64,000 nt of DNA, taken from NCBI GenBank assembly GCA_965219125.1, contig CBDCMO010000002.1, positions 1,860,001 through 1,924,000 of the forward strand. Reading direction: 5' to 3'. Source of the stretch: JBBSOK01 sp965219125 (lineage in GTDB: Bacteria; Bacteroidota; Bacteroidia; Flavobacteriales; Flavobacteriaceae). The notes under the pieces were generated by a model, which ran no database searches, had not been told where the DNA came from, and saw only the letters and a program-made list of their open reading frames with translations. This document shows positions 1-7,266 of the stretch, piece after piece; position 1 is the first letter of the stretch; every line of letters begins with the position of its first letter. Both the position numbers and the translations under genes were made by a program.

Positions 1-325
1 AATGGATTGTATAATCAGATAAATCGAGATTATCAATATAAACTTTCCACCTATACGAATAGCTCATCCAACCGTGAACAAAGAAAATGGTTTTTGGTCC
101 ATTTCCCCAACTGTGCAGGGCAATTTTACTGTCTGGCAATTCAATGTAAGATATTTTTGCACCTTCCAAAAATTTCTGTCCGTGGTCTGAAACTGGTATT
201 CTTCTAACCTTGCATAAAAGTTTAAAAGCGAGTTCCCTATTCCATTTTGGAAATAATGGAGCGGTTATATTCAGGAAAAACCCAAGAAGTTTTAAAACTG
301 ATTTTTGTATTTTATTTTTTTTCAT
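1..325 (-). CDS. alpha/beta hydrolase, N-terminal part (cut by window edge)
   Basis: Reading the minus strand from an ATG at 323-325 gives 108 codons open to the window edge. A short basic N-terminus is followed by a hydrophobic stretch, then a typical alpha/beta-hydrolase entry strand with the oxyanion-hole motif FFVHGWMSYSYRW at about residues 82-94. The catalytic Ser, Asp and His would lie beyond the edge and cannot be seen, so the substrate is unknown. The start lies 8 bp after the tetR stop, so the two genes very probably form one operon, and the hydrolase is a likely target of that repressor. The frame choice is supported by continuous family-like sequence; the 66-aa plus-strand frame in the same place has no such features. 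Confidence 0.8.
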   Translation of the reverse strand, partial: MKKNKIQKSVLKLLGFFLNITAPLFPKWNRELAFKLLCKVRRIPVSDHGQKFLEGAKISYIELPDSKIALHSWGNGPKTIFFVHGWMSYSYRWKVYIDNLDLSDYTIH

Positions 326-333
326 TACTTATT

Positions 334-930
334 TTAAATAGGTGTCGAAATTTCTGCAACTACATTTCGCAAGTGCTTTACAGCATCAGTTATTGGTGCA
401 ACCGACTTTTCCAAACGGCTCATCATAATAGAGCCTTCCAACGTCGCAATTATTATATTTGAATAAAATTGTTTGTTTATATTCGCCTTTACCTGATTGT
501 TTTTTTGTCCATTTACAATTAGGGTTGTAATAGCATTCTTAAATTTTTCCAACATATTTAAAACATAACCTCGCATTTCTATGTTGGCATCATCTGCTTC
601 TATCGCGGCGTTTAATAAAGGGCAACCGCCGTCATAAAGCGGGGTTTCCATATAATTTTCAAAAAAGGAGAACACGGCTTCAAACTTGGTTTCAAAAGTA
701 TTAGCAGTTTTTATAGAAGCACCCATACTCTCAAACATAGATTTTGAAAGCTCTATTAAAGCCTGCTTTTCTAGATCCTGTTTATTTTCAAAATGCCGAT
801 AAATTGCACCTTTAGTAAAACCCGTTGCTTCAGTAATATCGCTTATGCTCGTAGCTTTGTAACCTTGTGTATTAAACAAGTTTGCACTGGTTTTAATTAT
901 ATGTTGTTTTGTAGTTTCGGCGTTTCGCAT
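334..930 (-). CDS. TetR/AcrR family transcriptional regulator
   Basis: A 198-aa protein of normal TetR length. The N-terminal helix-turn-helix is at about residues 8-55: TKQHIIKTSANLFNTQGYKA, then TSISDITEATGFTKGAIYRHF, which carries the usual recognition-helix pattern ending in Y-x-H-F. The C-terminal part is helical with a YxxPLYDGGCPL segment, resembling the TetR_C domain of the AcrR/FabR-like group. It lies just upstream of an alpha/beta hydrolase gene on the same strand. A 20-bp palindrome sits 6 bp before the start codon, inside the predicted promoter, so autorepression is expected. The inducer is unknown. Confidence 0.93.
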   Translation of the reverse strand: MRNAETTKQHIIKTSANLFNTQGYKATSISDITEATGFTKGAIYRHFENKQDLEKQALIELSKSMFESMGASIKTANTFETKFEAVFSFFENYMETPLYDGGCPLLNAAIEADDANIEMRGYVLNMLEKFKNAITTLIVNGQKNNQVKANINKQFYSNIIIATLEGSIMMSRLEKSVAPITDAVKHLRNVVAEISTPI

Positions 931-934
931 AGCA

Positions 935-964
935 CAAAGATACCGATTGGTATCTTATTTCAAA
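935..964 (-). promoter_or_regulatory. tetR promoter with overlapping palindromic operator
   Basis: On the minus strand a Bacteroidota-type promoter is visible: TTTG (plus-strand CAAA at 961-964), an 18-bp spacer, and TATCTTTG (plus-strand CAAAGATA at 935-942), matching TTTG-N18/19-TAnnTTTG. Between and over these boxes lies AAGATACC-GATT-GGTATCTT at 937-956, an inverted repeat with 8-bp perfect arms and a 4-bp centre. Its size and symmetry suit a TetR dimer. The proximal arm overlaps the -7 box, so bound repressor would block polymerase. The expected transcription start falls almost on the tetR ATG (930). Confidence 0.75.
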
Positions 965-1049
965 GAAAAATGGTAAATTTGGCAAATATTTGTGTTCAAA
1001 TCGGTTTATTCTGTGGAATTTACAACCGTAAGATTTACGATATTTTACC

Positions 1050-1057
1050 TAATTTTG
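1050..1057 (+). promoter_or_regulatory. candidate -7 box for the YheT-like gene
   Basis: TAATTTTG matches the Bacteroidota -7 consensus TAnnTTTG and lies 20 bp before the ATG at 1078. No good TTTG -33 box is visible at the right spacing. If real, it argues against the longer open frame that begins at 793 inside tetR. Confidence 0.4.
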
Positions 1058-1077
1058 AACAAATCACCAATCTTAAT

Positions 1078-2046
1078 ATGCCTTTAGTAGAATCAACTTT
1101 TTCGCCTTCAATACTATTTAGAAATGCCCATTTTTCTACAATTTACTCGGCGAAATTGCGTCCAACGCCTACTTTGGCGCAAACCCGAGAGCGCATTATT
1201 TTACCAGATTCAGATTTTATTGATATAGATTGGTCGTACGCCAAGACAAAAGCAACGAAAGTTAGTATTTTGCTTCACGGTCTTGAAGGCAATGCCCAGC
1301 GAACCTATATTAAAAGCATGGGGAAAAAGTTAATTGCAAAAAACTGGGATGTTGCAGCCGTTAATTTTCGAGGTTGCAGTGGCGAACCTAACAAGAAATT
1401 TGCGAGTTATAATGCTGGTAAAACCGATGACCTTGACAGTATTATAAATTTTATTCTGAAAAAATATGGCTATTCTGAAATTGCACTTATTGGCTTTAGT
1501 TTAGGCGGAAATTTGCTGTTGAAGTATTTGGGAGAACGTGATAATGCTCCAACCGAAATTACAAAAGCAATCGCAATATCTTCTCCGCTTAGCTTAAAAG
1601 GTTCTTTGGAAAGTCTTACGCAGTTCAATAATTTTATATATCGAAATTCATTTTTAAAAGATTTACGGAAGAAATATAAAATCAAAATGCAGGATTTTCC
1701 TGAAAAGATAAGCACAACCGATATTAAAAAAATTAATTCTCTTTTAGCTTTTGACAGTTATTACACCGCGCCAGCTCACGGTTTTAAGGATGCTTTTGAT
1801 TATTACGAAAAAAATAGCAGCGTAAATTTTATCGCAAATATCAAAATACCCGTTTTAATTTTAAATGCTGAAAACGATACATTCTTGTCGCCAGATTGCT
1901 ATCCACGTGAAATTGCGGCAACTTCAAAAAACATCTATCTCGAAACCCCAAAATATGGTGGTCACGTTGGCTTTCATATTTCAAATGATGAATATTACAG
2001 TGAAATGAGAACGTTGGAGTTTCTTGATTCCGATATTTCAAATTAA
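1078..2046 (+). CDS. YheT-like alpha/beta hydrolase
   Basis: A 322-aa serine hydrolase of the YheT/EMB8 type (COG0429). The oxyanion-hole motif LLHGLEGNAQRTY is near residue 65, the nucleophile elbow GFSLGGN near residue 138, the acid likely in LNAENDTFLSP, and the histidine in GGHVGFH near the C-terminus. YheT relatives are membrane-associated esterases with unclear physiological substrates. The open frame continues upstream to 793 through tetR on the opposite strand. I place the start at the ATG at 1078 because family similarity begins at SPSILFRNAHFSTIY and a -7-like box lies just before it. It is transcribed away from tetR. Confidence 0.88.
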   Translation: MPLVESTFSPSILFRNAHFSTIYSAKLRPTPTLAQTRERIILPDSDFIDIDWSYAKTKATKVSILLHGLEGNAQRTYIKSMGKKLIAKNWDVAAVNFRGCSGEPNKKFASYNAGKTDDLDSIINFILKKYGYSEIALIGFSLGGNLLLKYLGERDNAPTEITKAIAISSPLSLKGSLESLTQFNNFIYRNSFLKDLRKKYKIKMQDFPEKISTTDIKKINSLLAFDSYYTAPAHGFKDAFDYYEKNSSVNFIANIKIPVLILNAENDTFLSPDCYPREIAATSKNIYLETPKYGGHVGFHISNDEYYSEMRTLEFLDSDISN

Positions 2047-2312
2047 TGAATTATCAAGATTGCACATTTATTTTTTCTGACCAATAGTAAATTCAAAAAT
2101 TTCATAATACACTCGAAACATTAGTTAATATAGGGTCTTATCGTAATATTGCAATATTACTTTTTAAAAGAATTAACTCTTATTAAAATCATTTTTGTTA
2201 CCATTCAACCTCAAATATTCTCTGTTTTCAAAGAATATTATTTTTTGAAGACTAAATTCCAAATAATATCAACTCAATTCTCCATCAATCTTACATTCAT
2301 ATATTGAATTAC

Positions 2313-2320
2313 TATATTTG
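2313..2320 (+). promoter_or_regulatory. candidate -7 box for yicC-gmk-nadD
   Basis: TATATTTG fits TAnnTTTG, with a weak TTAC at 2291-2294 in the -33 position (18-bp spacing). It lies 18 bp before the ATG at 2339. It also overlaps an in-frame ATG at 2318, which makes that upstream codon unlikely as the true start. Confidence 0.5.
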
Positions 2321-2338
2321 CATTCTTATAAAAAGTAT

Positions 2339-3196
2339 ATGATTCAATCAATGACGGGTTATGGGAAATATGTGACCCAACTGCCTTCAAAAAAAATTAC
2401 TGTTGAAATTAAGTCGCTTAACAGCAAAGGGCTTGACTTAAATGCGAGAATACCTTACACCTACCGCGAAAAAGAGCTGCAAATGCGTGATATAATTGCA
2501 AAATCACTGGAGCGCGGTAAAATAGACTTCAACTTAAATATTGAAGTTATGGGAGAATCTACAAGCTCTCAAGTTAATGAAGCTGTTGTAAATTCATACA
2601 TAAGCCAATTATCTAAAGTGGTTGATGGCGACAAAACCGAATTGCTAAAAATGGCAGTGAGAATGCCCGATGCGCTCACAACTACCAAAGAGGAAATTGA
2701 TGATGCCGAATACGAAAATATACTTGAAACTATAAATAATGCGCTTGTAGAAATACACCAATACCGCACAGATGAAGGCGCAGTTCTTGAAAATGACTTT
2801 ACAACTCGTATAAAAAACATTGCAACATTACTAGAAAAAGTGATAACTGTAGATCCAAACCGAATTGCAAATGTAAAAGAGCGTCTTCGCAAGGCTGTTG
2901 CAGATTTATCTGAAAAAGTAGATGAAAACCGTTTTGAACAGGAATTAATCTATTATTTAGAAAAATACGACATTACCGAAGAAAAAGTTAGACTTGAAAA
3001 TCATTTGAAATATTTTGAAGAAGCTTTAAATAGCAACGACAGCAACGGTAAAAAACTCGGTTTTATAACCCAAGAAATAGGTCGTGAAATTAATACAATT
3101 GGCAGCAAAAGTAATCACGCCGAAATGCAACAATTGGTTGTACAAATGAAAGATGAGCTTGAAAAAATTAAGGAACAAGCTTTAAACGTACTTTAA
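2339..3196 (+). CDS. YicC/YloC family endoribonuclease
   Basis: A 285-aa protein starting MIQSMTGYGK, the hallmark N-terminus of the YicC/YloC family (YicC_N), and ending with the DUF1732 C-terminal domain containing SKSNHAEMQQLVVQMKDELEKIKEQ. Members have been described as metal-dependent endoribonucleases that affect small-RNA stability in E. coli. An in-frame ATG seven codons upstream (2318) exists, but the family start and a -7 box overlapping that codon favour 2339. It is followed after 11 bp by gmk, a very common neighbour in many bacteria, and the two are presumably co-transcribed with nadD. Confidence 0.93.
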   Translation: MIQSMTGYGKYVTQLPSKKITVEIKSLNSKGLDLNARIPYTYREKELQMRDIIAKSLERGKIDFNLNIEVMGESTSSQVNEAVVNSYISQLSKVVDGDKTELLKMAVRMPDALTTTKEEIDDAEYENILETINNALVEIHQYRTDEGAVLENDFTTRIKNIATLLEKVITVDPNRIANVKERLRKAVADLSEKVDENRFEQELIYYLEKYDITEEKVRLENHLKYFEEALNSNDSNGKKLGFITQEIGREINTIGSKSNHAEMQQLVVQMKDELEKIKEQALNVL

Positions 3197-3207
3197 AATT
3201 TTACACT

Positions 3208-3804
3208 TTGGAAAATAACAAAGGAGGCAAACTCATCGTTTTTTCAGCACCAAGTGGTAGTGGTAAAACTACTATTGTGCAACATTTGCTGAAGCAGGAA
3301 GACCTAAATTTAGATTTCTCGGTTTCCTGCACCTCGCGCGAACCTCGTGGCGATGAGGAACACGGCAAAAATTATTACTTTATAAACCTTCACGAATTTA
3401 AGCAGCACATAAAAAACGGCGACTTTCTTGAATGGGAAGAGGTTTACCGAGATAATTTTTACGGAACTCTAAAAACCGAAGTAGAACGTATTTGGGCAAA
3501 AAACAAAAACGTTATTTTTGATATAGACGTTGCCGGCGGCCTACGAATTAAAAAGAAATTTAAAGATCAAACCTTAGCGGTTTTTGTAAAACCGCCGAGT
3601 ATTGATGAACTTAAAATAAGATTGAAAAAACGCAAGACCGAAAGTGACGAGCGTATAAATATGCGAATCGCAAAAGCATCGGTAGAATTGGCTACAGCGC
3701 CACAATTTGATTTTATAATCGAAAATTTTGAGTTGAATAAAGCATTAAAAGATGCGCACGATTTGGTGGCAGACTATATTAAAAAACCGAATTCAACAGA
3801 ATAA
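3208..3804 (+). CDS. gmk: guanylate kinase
   Basis: A 198-aa enzyme that phosphorylates GMP to GDP. The P-loop APSGSGKTT is at residues 14-22. The GMP-binding SCTSREPRGDEEHGKNYYF and the LID region with RLKKRKTESDERINMR follow in the normal order. The only start that keeps the P-loop is a TTG at 3208, since the next in-frame ATG is far downstream, so a TTG start is required. It sits 11 bp after yicC and just before nadD in one operon that ends at the hairpin at 4459-4495. Confidence 0.96.
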   Translation: MENNKGGKLIVFSAPSGSGKTTIVQHLLKQEDLNLDFSVSCTSREPRGDEEHGKNYYFINLHEFKQHIKNGDFLEWEEVYRDNFYGTLKTEVERIWAKNKNVIFDIDVAGGLRIKKKFKDQTLAVFVKPPSIDELKIRLKKRKTESDERINMRIAKASVELATAPQFDFIIENFELNKALKDAHDLVADYIKKPNSTE

Positions 3805-3829
3805 ATTTATAAAAATCTTTTTAAGCAAT

Positions 3830-4456
3830 TTGCGGCCGAAGGTTTTCCAAATAGTTACAATTATCAAAACTACTTCAAAAAAAATAGGGCTTTACTTTGG
3901 CACTTTTAACCCGATACATATTGGGCATTTAATTCTTGCTAATTATATGGCAACTTTTAGCGATTTAGACGAAGTTTGGCTTGTTGTAACGCCTCACAAT
4001 CCTCTTAAAAAGAAGAAAACCCTTTTAGAAGACCACCACCGCTTGGCAATGGTTCGAGTAGCTATTGAAGATTACCCAAAACTAAAAGATAACAATATTG
4101 AATTTGGACTGCCACAACCAAACTACACGGTAAATACTTTGGCTTATTTAGAAGAAAAATATCCCGGCAAAAATTTCAGTTTGATAATGGGAGAAGATAA
4201 TTTGAAAAATCTGCATAAGTGGAAAAACTACGAGCAAATACTTCAACAGTATTCAATTTATGTATATCCGCGTATTTCTGAAGGGGAAGTTGAAATTCAA
4301 TTTGAAAATCAAAAAAACATTAAAAAAGTTGATGCACCAATTATAGAAATTTCTTCAACTTTTATTCGAAATTCAATTAAAAAGGGCAAGAATATTAGGC
4401 CAATGTTGCCGGAAAAAGTTTGGAAATATTTAGATGAAATGAACTTTTATAAATAA
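3830..4456 (+). CDS. nadD: nicotinate-nucleotide adenylyltransferase
   Basis: This enzyme adenylates nicotinate mononucleotide in NAD synthesis. The nucleotidyltransferase motif GLYFGTFNPIHIGHL near the N-terminus (GTFNPxHxGH), IMGEDNL, and the C-terminal ISSTFIRNSIKKGK (the SSTxIR motif) are all present. The start is uncertain: there is no ATG close to KKIGLYFGTF. An ATG at 3752 would overlap gmk by 53 bp and add an unlikely basic leader. I chose the TTG at 3830, which gives 208 aa; an ATT at 3860 would give the length most like relatives. The gene ends just before a strong terminator. Confidence 0.92.
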   Translation: MRPKVFQIVTIIKTTSKKIGLYFGTFNPIHIGHLILANYMATFSDLDEVWLVVTPHNPLKKKKTLLEDHHRLAMVRVAIEDYPKLKDNNIEFGLPQPNYTVNTLAYLEEKYPGKNFSLIMGEDNLKNLHKWKNYEQILQQYSIYVYPRISEGEVEIQFENQKNIKKVDAPIIEISSTFIRNSIKKGKNIRPMLPEKVWKYLDEMNFYK

Positions 4457-4458
4457 AA

Positions 4459-4495
4459 AAACTGCCCCGCCAAATTAACACCTGCGGGGCAGTTT
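4459..4495 (+). terminator. rho-independent terminator after nadD
   Basis: AAACTGCCCCGC at 4459-4470 pairs perfectly with GCGGGGCAGTTT at 4484-4495, a GC-rich 12-bp stem with a 13-nt loop, beginning 2 bp after the nadD stop. An A-run precedes the stem and a short T-run ends it. It closes the yicC-gmk-nadD transcript. The remaining gap up to gpsA (4496-4748) is AT-rich, and I see no gene in it. Confidence 0.88.
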
Positions 4496-4748
4496 CAACT
4501 AAATAACCAACCAAAAAATTATAAAACCTTATTTGCTATTTGTGATTCAAAAAATAAATCTCAAGATTCCAAAAAAGTTTTCAATTTAATTAACGGTCAT
4601 ATTGTTTGCACATTGCTTTTAGGTCTCACAATGTATTGTTAAATTTCGGCAATGCTTTTAGGCACCTCAATAAATCTTCAAATTAGAACTTTAATAAGCT
4701 ATTTCAGAAAAAAAATTACTTACATTTAAATATTAAATTTTCAAAAAA

Positions 4749-5753
4749 ATGCAAGAAAAACCAACCTTTGCCGTCTTTGGTGGCGGCAGCTGGGCAACGG
4801 CAATTGTAAAAATGCTATGCGAAAATCTCGATACCGTTTGTTGGTATATGCGCAGCACGTATAGTATAGAACATATAAAACGCGAGCAACACAACCCAAG
4901 TTATCTAAGTTCGGTTGAGTTTGATTTGTCCCAACTAAAACTTACAAACGATATTAATGAAGCAGTTAAATACGCCGATTATCTCATTTTTGTAATTCCA
5001 TCGGCGTTTTTACATACCGAGCTGCAAAAACTTACGGCTTCGTTGGAAGATAAAGTAGTTTTTTCAGCAATTAAAGGTATTGTTCCTGAAACTAGCCTGA
5101 TAGTTGGAGATCATTTTAATACACATTACAAAGTACCATTTAATAATATTGGAATTATTTCGGGACCTTGTCACGCTGAAGAAGTTGCGTTAGAACGGCT
5201 TTCCTACCTTACAATTGCATCAGCGGACCAAGCAAAAGCACAAGTTGTTGCAGATGCATTAAGTAGCGATTATATAAAATGTACACTAAGCGACGACGTT
5301 TTAGGTACTGAATATGCCGCAATGCTTAAAAATATTTATGCAATTGCAGCAGGTATTGCACACGGACTTGGTTATGGCGACAACTTTCAAAGTGTACTTA
5401 TGAGCAACGCTATTCGTGAGATGAAGAAGTACGTGAAAAAAGTACATAAAATGAAACGCGATATTATGGACTCTGCTTATTTGGGCGATTTGTTGGTAAC
5501 GGGTTATTCCGTTTTTAGCCGAAATAGATTATTTGGTAATATGATTGGTAAAGGCTACACCGTAAAAAGTGCGCAGCTAGAAATGAGTATGATTGCGGAA
5601 GGTTATTATGCTACTAAAAGTGCATATAATCTAAACCAGAAAAAAGATAAAAAGAAGGCAAAAACGCCGATTATTGATGCTGTTTACGAGATTTTATATG
5701 AAAACAAAGACCCGAAACGGATTTTTAAGAAATTGACGGAGAAGTTGGATTAA
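4749..5753 (+). CDS. gpsA: glycerol-3-phosphate dehydrogenase [NAD(P)+]
   Basis: A 334-aa enzyme that makes sn-glycerol 3-phosphate for phospholipid synthesis. The Rossmann motif FGGGSWATAI is at residues 9-18, VIPSAFLHTEL and FSAIKGIVPETSLIVGDHF follow, and the catalytic lysine region is AAMLKNIYAIAAGIAHGLGYGDN (LKN with the conserved lysine). GISGPCHAEE (here IISGPCHAEEV) is the family signature. The start ATG at 4749 gives the standard N-terminus. The gene appears monocistronic, preceded by about 250 bp of AT-rich DNA. Confidence 0.96.
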   Translation: MQEKPTFAVFGGGSWATAIVKMLCENLDTVCWYMRSTYSIEHIKREQHNPSYLSSVEFDLSQLKLTNDINEAVKYADYLIFVIPSAFLHTELQKLTASLEDKVVFSAIKGIVPETSLIVGDHFNTHYKVPFNNIGIISGPCHAEEVALERLSYLTIASADQAKAQVVADALSSDYIKCTLSDDVLGTEYAAMLKNIYAIAAGIAHGLGYGDNFQSVLMSNAIREMKKYVKKVHKMKRDIMDSAYLGDLLVTGYSVFSRNRLFGNMIGKGYTVKSAQLEMSMIAEGYYATKSAYNLNQKKDKKKAKTPIIDAVYEILYENKDPKRIFKKLTEKLD

Positions 5754-5807
5754 GGTATTAATTTATTTTTGAAATCTATTAGGTGTTGAAATAAATCCCA
5801 TTTAATT

Positions 5808-6323
5808 TTATAGAAGCTTAAATGACAACATTACATTTTCCATTGTAACTTTTTGTTTTTCAAAATCGGAAATTCTTGCTGTAAATGTTAATACATATGC
5901 TTTATTATTTTTTACAAAATCATATTGTATAAATTTTAAATCATAATTTTTCATATTTGCTGTAAATACAAATCGATGATATTCTGAACTGTTTTTTTCA
6001 ATTCTTTCACTTGAAATTAGTTTCCCACTTAAGCTTGCTTGATATTCTGTAAGTTCCACAAATTCATCTAAATCAACATTCATTCCTTCTAAATTCTGAA
6101 TAAGTAAATTAATATTAGCGCCCAATTTGGCACTTGGATTTTCATCGTTCAAAAACAAATAGAATTCACAACCTTGAGTATTTTCTTCGATTAACTTCCA
6201 ATCTGATGGAAATGATATTGAATAATCTTCATTGCTTAACTCAAATAGTTCAGTTGTATTTGCAGATTGAGAAATGGCAAATTCAAAAACAAAAAGTAAA
6301 CAAAACAGAATTTTTATTTTCAT
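5808..6323 (-). CDS. secreted PsbP/DcrB-like protein
   Basis: A 171-aa protein with an N-terminal signal peptide (KIKILFCLLFVFEFAISQ). The mature part has the layout of PsbP-like/DcrB-like (DUF1795) domains: YSISFPSDWKLIEE near the start, GANINLLIQNLEG in the middle, and a strand-rich end with VTMENVMLSF. Such proteins are periplasmic or outer-membrane-associated and mostly of unknown role. It is the last gene of an apparent four-gene minus-strand cluster (7132 to 5808), with 26 bp separating it from the 61-aa gene upstream. The family assignment is moderate. Confidence 0.75.
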   Translation of the reverse strand: MKIKILFCLLFVFEFAISQSANTTELFELSNEDYSISFPSDWKLIEENTQGCEFYLFLNDENPSAKLGANINLLIQNLEGMNVDLDEFVELTEYQASLSGKLISSERIEKNSSEYHRFVFTANMKNYDLKFIQYDFVKNNKAYVLTFTARISDFEKQKVTMENVMLSFKLL

Positions 6324-6349
6324 AATTTTAATATAACTCGAATTTGATT

Positions 6350-6535
6350 TTAAACTATTTTTCCTAGCTCAATAACAAAATTACCATTATCTCCTTCAAA
6401 ATCATCGGATGGAAAATCTTTAAGCTCGTAACAAAGTTTTAAAAATTCTTCAAAACGTTGCGCGCCAGAAAGCGCCAAAAAAGCTTTTTCCTCAGTTAAC
6501 TTTGATTCTTCTTTTGTTGTAAAGGTAATTTTCAT
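6350..6535 (-). CDS. small hypothetical protein (61 aa)
   Basis: A 61-aa acidic, soluble protein starting MKITFTTKEESKLTEE, with a predicted helical middle (FLALSGAQRFEEFLKLCYEL) and a short strand end. There is no signal peptide or membrane segment. I do not recognise a family. It is supported as a real gene by its place in a tight same-strand row (31 bp after the 131-aa gene, 26 bp before the PsbP-like gene) and by normal codon use. The FLALSGAQRF segment would be a good probe for homologues. Confidence 0.65.
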   Translation of the reverse strand: MKITFTTKEESKLTEEKAFLALSGAQRFEEFLKLCYELKDFPSDDFEGDNGNFVIELGKIV

Positions 6536-6566
6536 ATAATAAATGTACTGAAAAATTTATAGAAAC

Positions 6567-6962
6567 TTATTCCGCCAAAATCCCTTCAACTTCCATTACC
6601 GGAATTTCAGCAATCTTTTCTTCTGAAATGGAATTGGCTGGAAAAACAAAACGACGTTCCAACAATCTATTATCAGCAAAAAAGGTTACGAGATATTCAT
6701 TTTCAAACCCAAGTAATTCATTTGGTATAAATTCAACTTTTGAAAAAAATTTTGGTTCAATATTTCCCAAACCGTGACGAAGTGTAGATGTTTTTTTATC
6801 GGTGGTATTTCCTCTTGAAATGACTAAAACCGTTGAAATTTCATCAGTACGATCATTTACCAAATACACGTTCCAATTTTGGGCAAGAAAGTCTTTATCC
6901 CATTCTCTAACGGCAACAATGTAAACATCTTTTATGATGGGGATTTCTATATCCTTTCGCAT
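6567..6962 (-). CDS. conserved hypothetical protein (131 aa)
   Basis: A soluble 131-aa protein with alternating strand-like segments: VYIVAVREWDKDFLAQNWNV, then STVLVISRGNTTDKKTSTLRHG, then EYLVTFFADNRLLERRFVFP. There is no signal peptide. I do not recognise a named domain; the overall look is of a small beta-rich Bacteroidota family. It begins 2 bp after the stop of the 55-aa membrane protein gene upstream, so translational coupling is likely. Confidence 0.75.
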   Translation of the reverse strand: MRKDIEIPIIKDVYIVAVREWDKDFLAQNWNVYLVNDRTDEISTVLVISRGNTTDKKTSTLRHGLGNIEPKFFSKVEFIPNELLGFENEYLVTFFADNRLLERRFVFPANSISEEKIAEIPVMEVEGILAE

Positions 6963-6964
6963 TA

Positions 6965-7132
6965 TTAATCTTCTTTAATCTTCCACAAACCCCACACAAT
7001 AAGGACGGCGACAAGTGCAACACCCAATAAAACACAACCAATTACTAATTTTATGGCACCAACAATAAATGTAAATACACCAATTAAAATGGCAACAATT
7101 ACCAATAAACCAATTACTAGACCTTTTTTCAT
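6965..7132 (-). CDS. small two-helix membrane protein (55 aa)
   Basis: An ATG at 7130-7132 on the minus strand opens a 55-codon frame ending in TAA at 6965-6967. The product starts MKKGLVIGLLVIVAILIG, has two hydrophobic stretches (about residues 4-28 and 30-48), and ends in a short charged tail WKIKED. It is almost entirely membrane. It heads the row of four small minus-strand genes, with only 2 bp before the next start, which supports it being real despite its size. Function unknown; partner or anchor for the following 131-aa protein is a possibility only. Confidence 0.65.
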   Translation of the reverse strand: MKKGLVIGLLVIVAILIGVFTFIVGAIKLVIGCVLLGVALVAVLIVWGLWKIKED

Positions 7133-7266
7133 TTTTTTTTAGATTTGAGTTGTTTGACGTGAGACATCAAACTTTTAAATTCGAAAATAATTAAATTATG
7201 TATTAGACACGGTAGATTTATAAATTCTATAGACATTAAGTTTAGTTAACGTCTCAAACCTCACTT

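Noticed and set aside
7..462. Two plus-strand open frames of 66 and 71 aa at the window start
   Set aside because: They are antisense to the hydrolase fragment and tetR, which have clear family motifs; the frames themselves show none.
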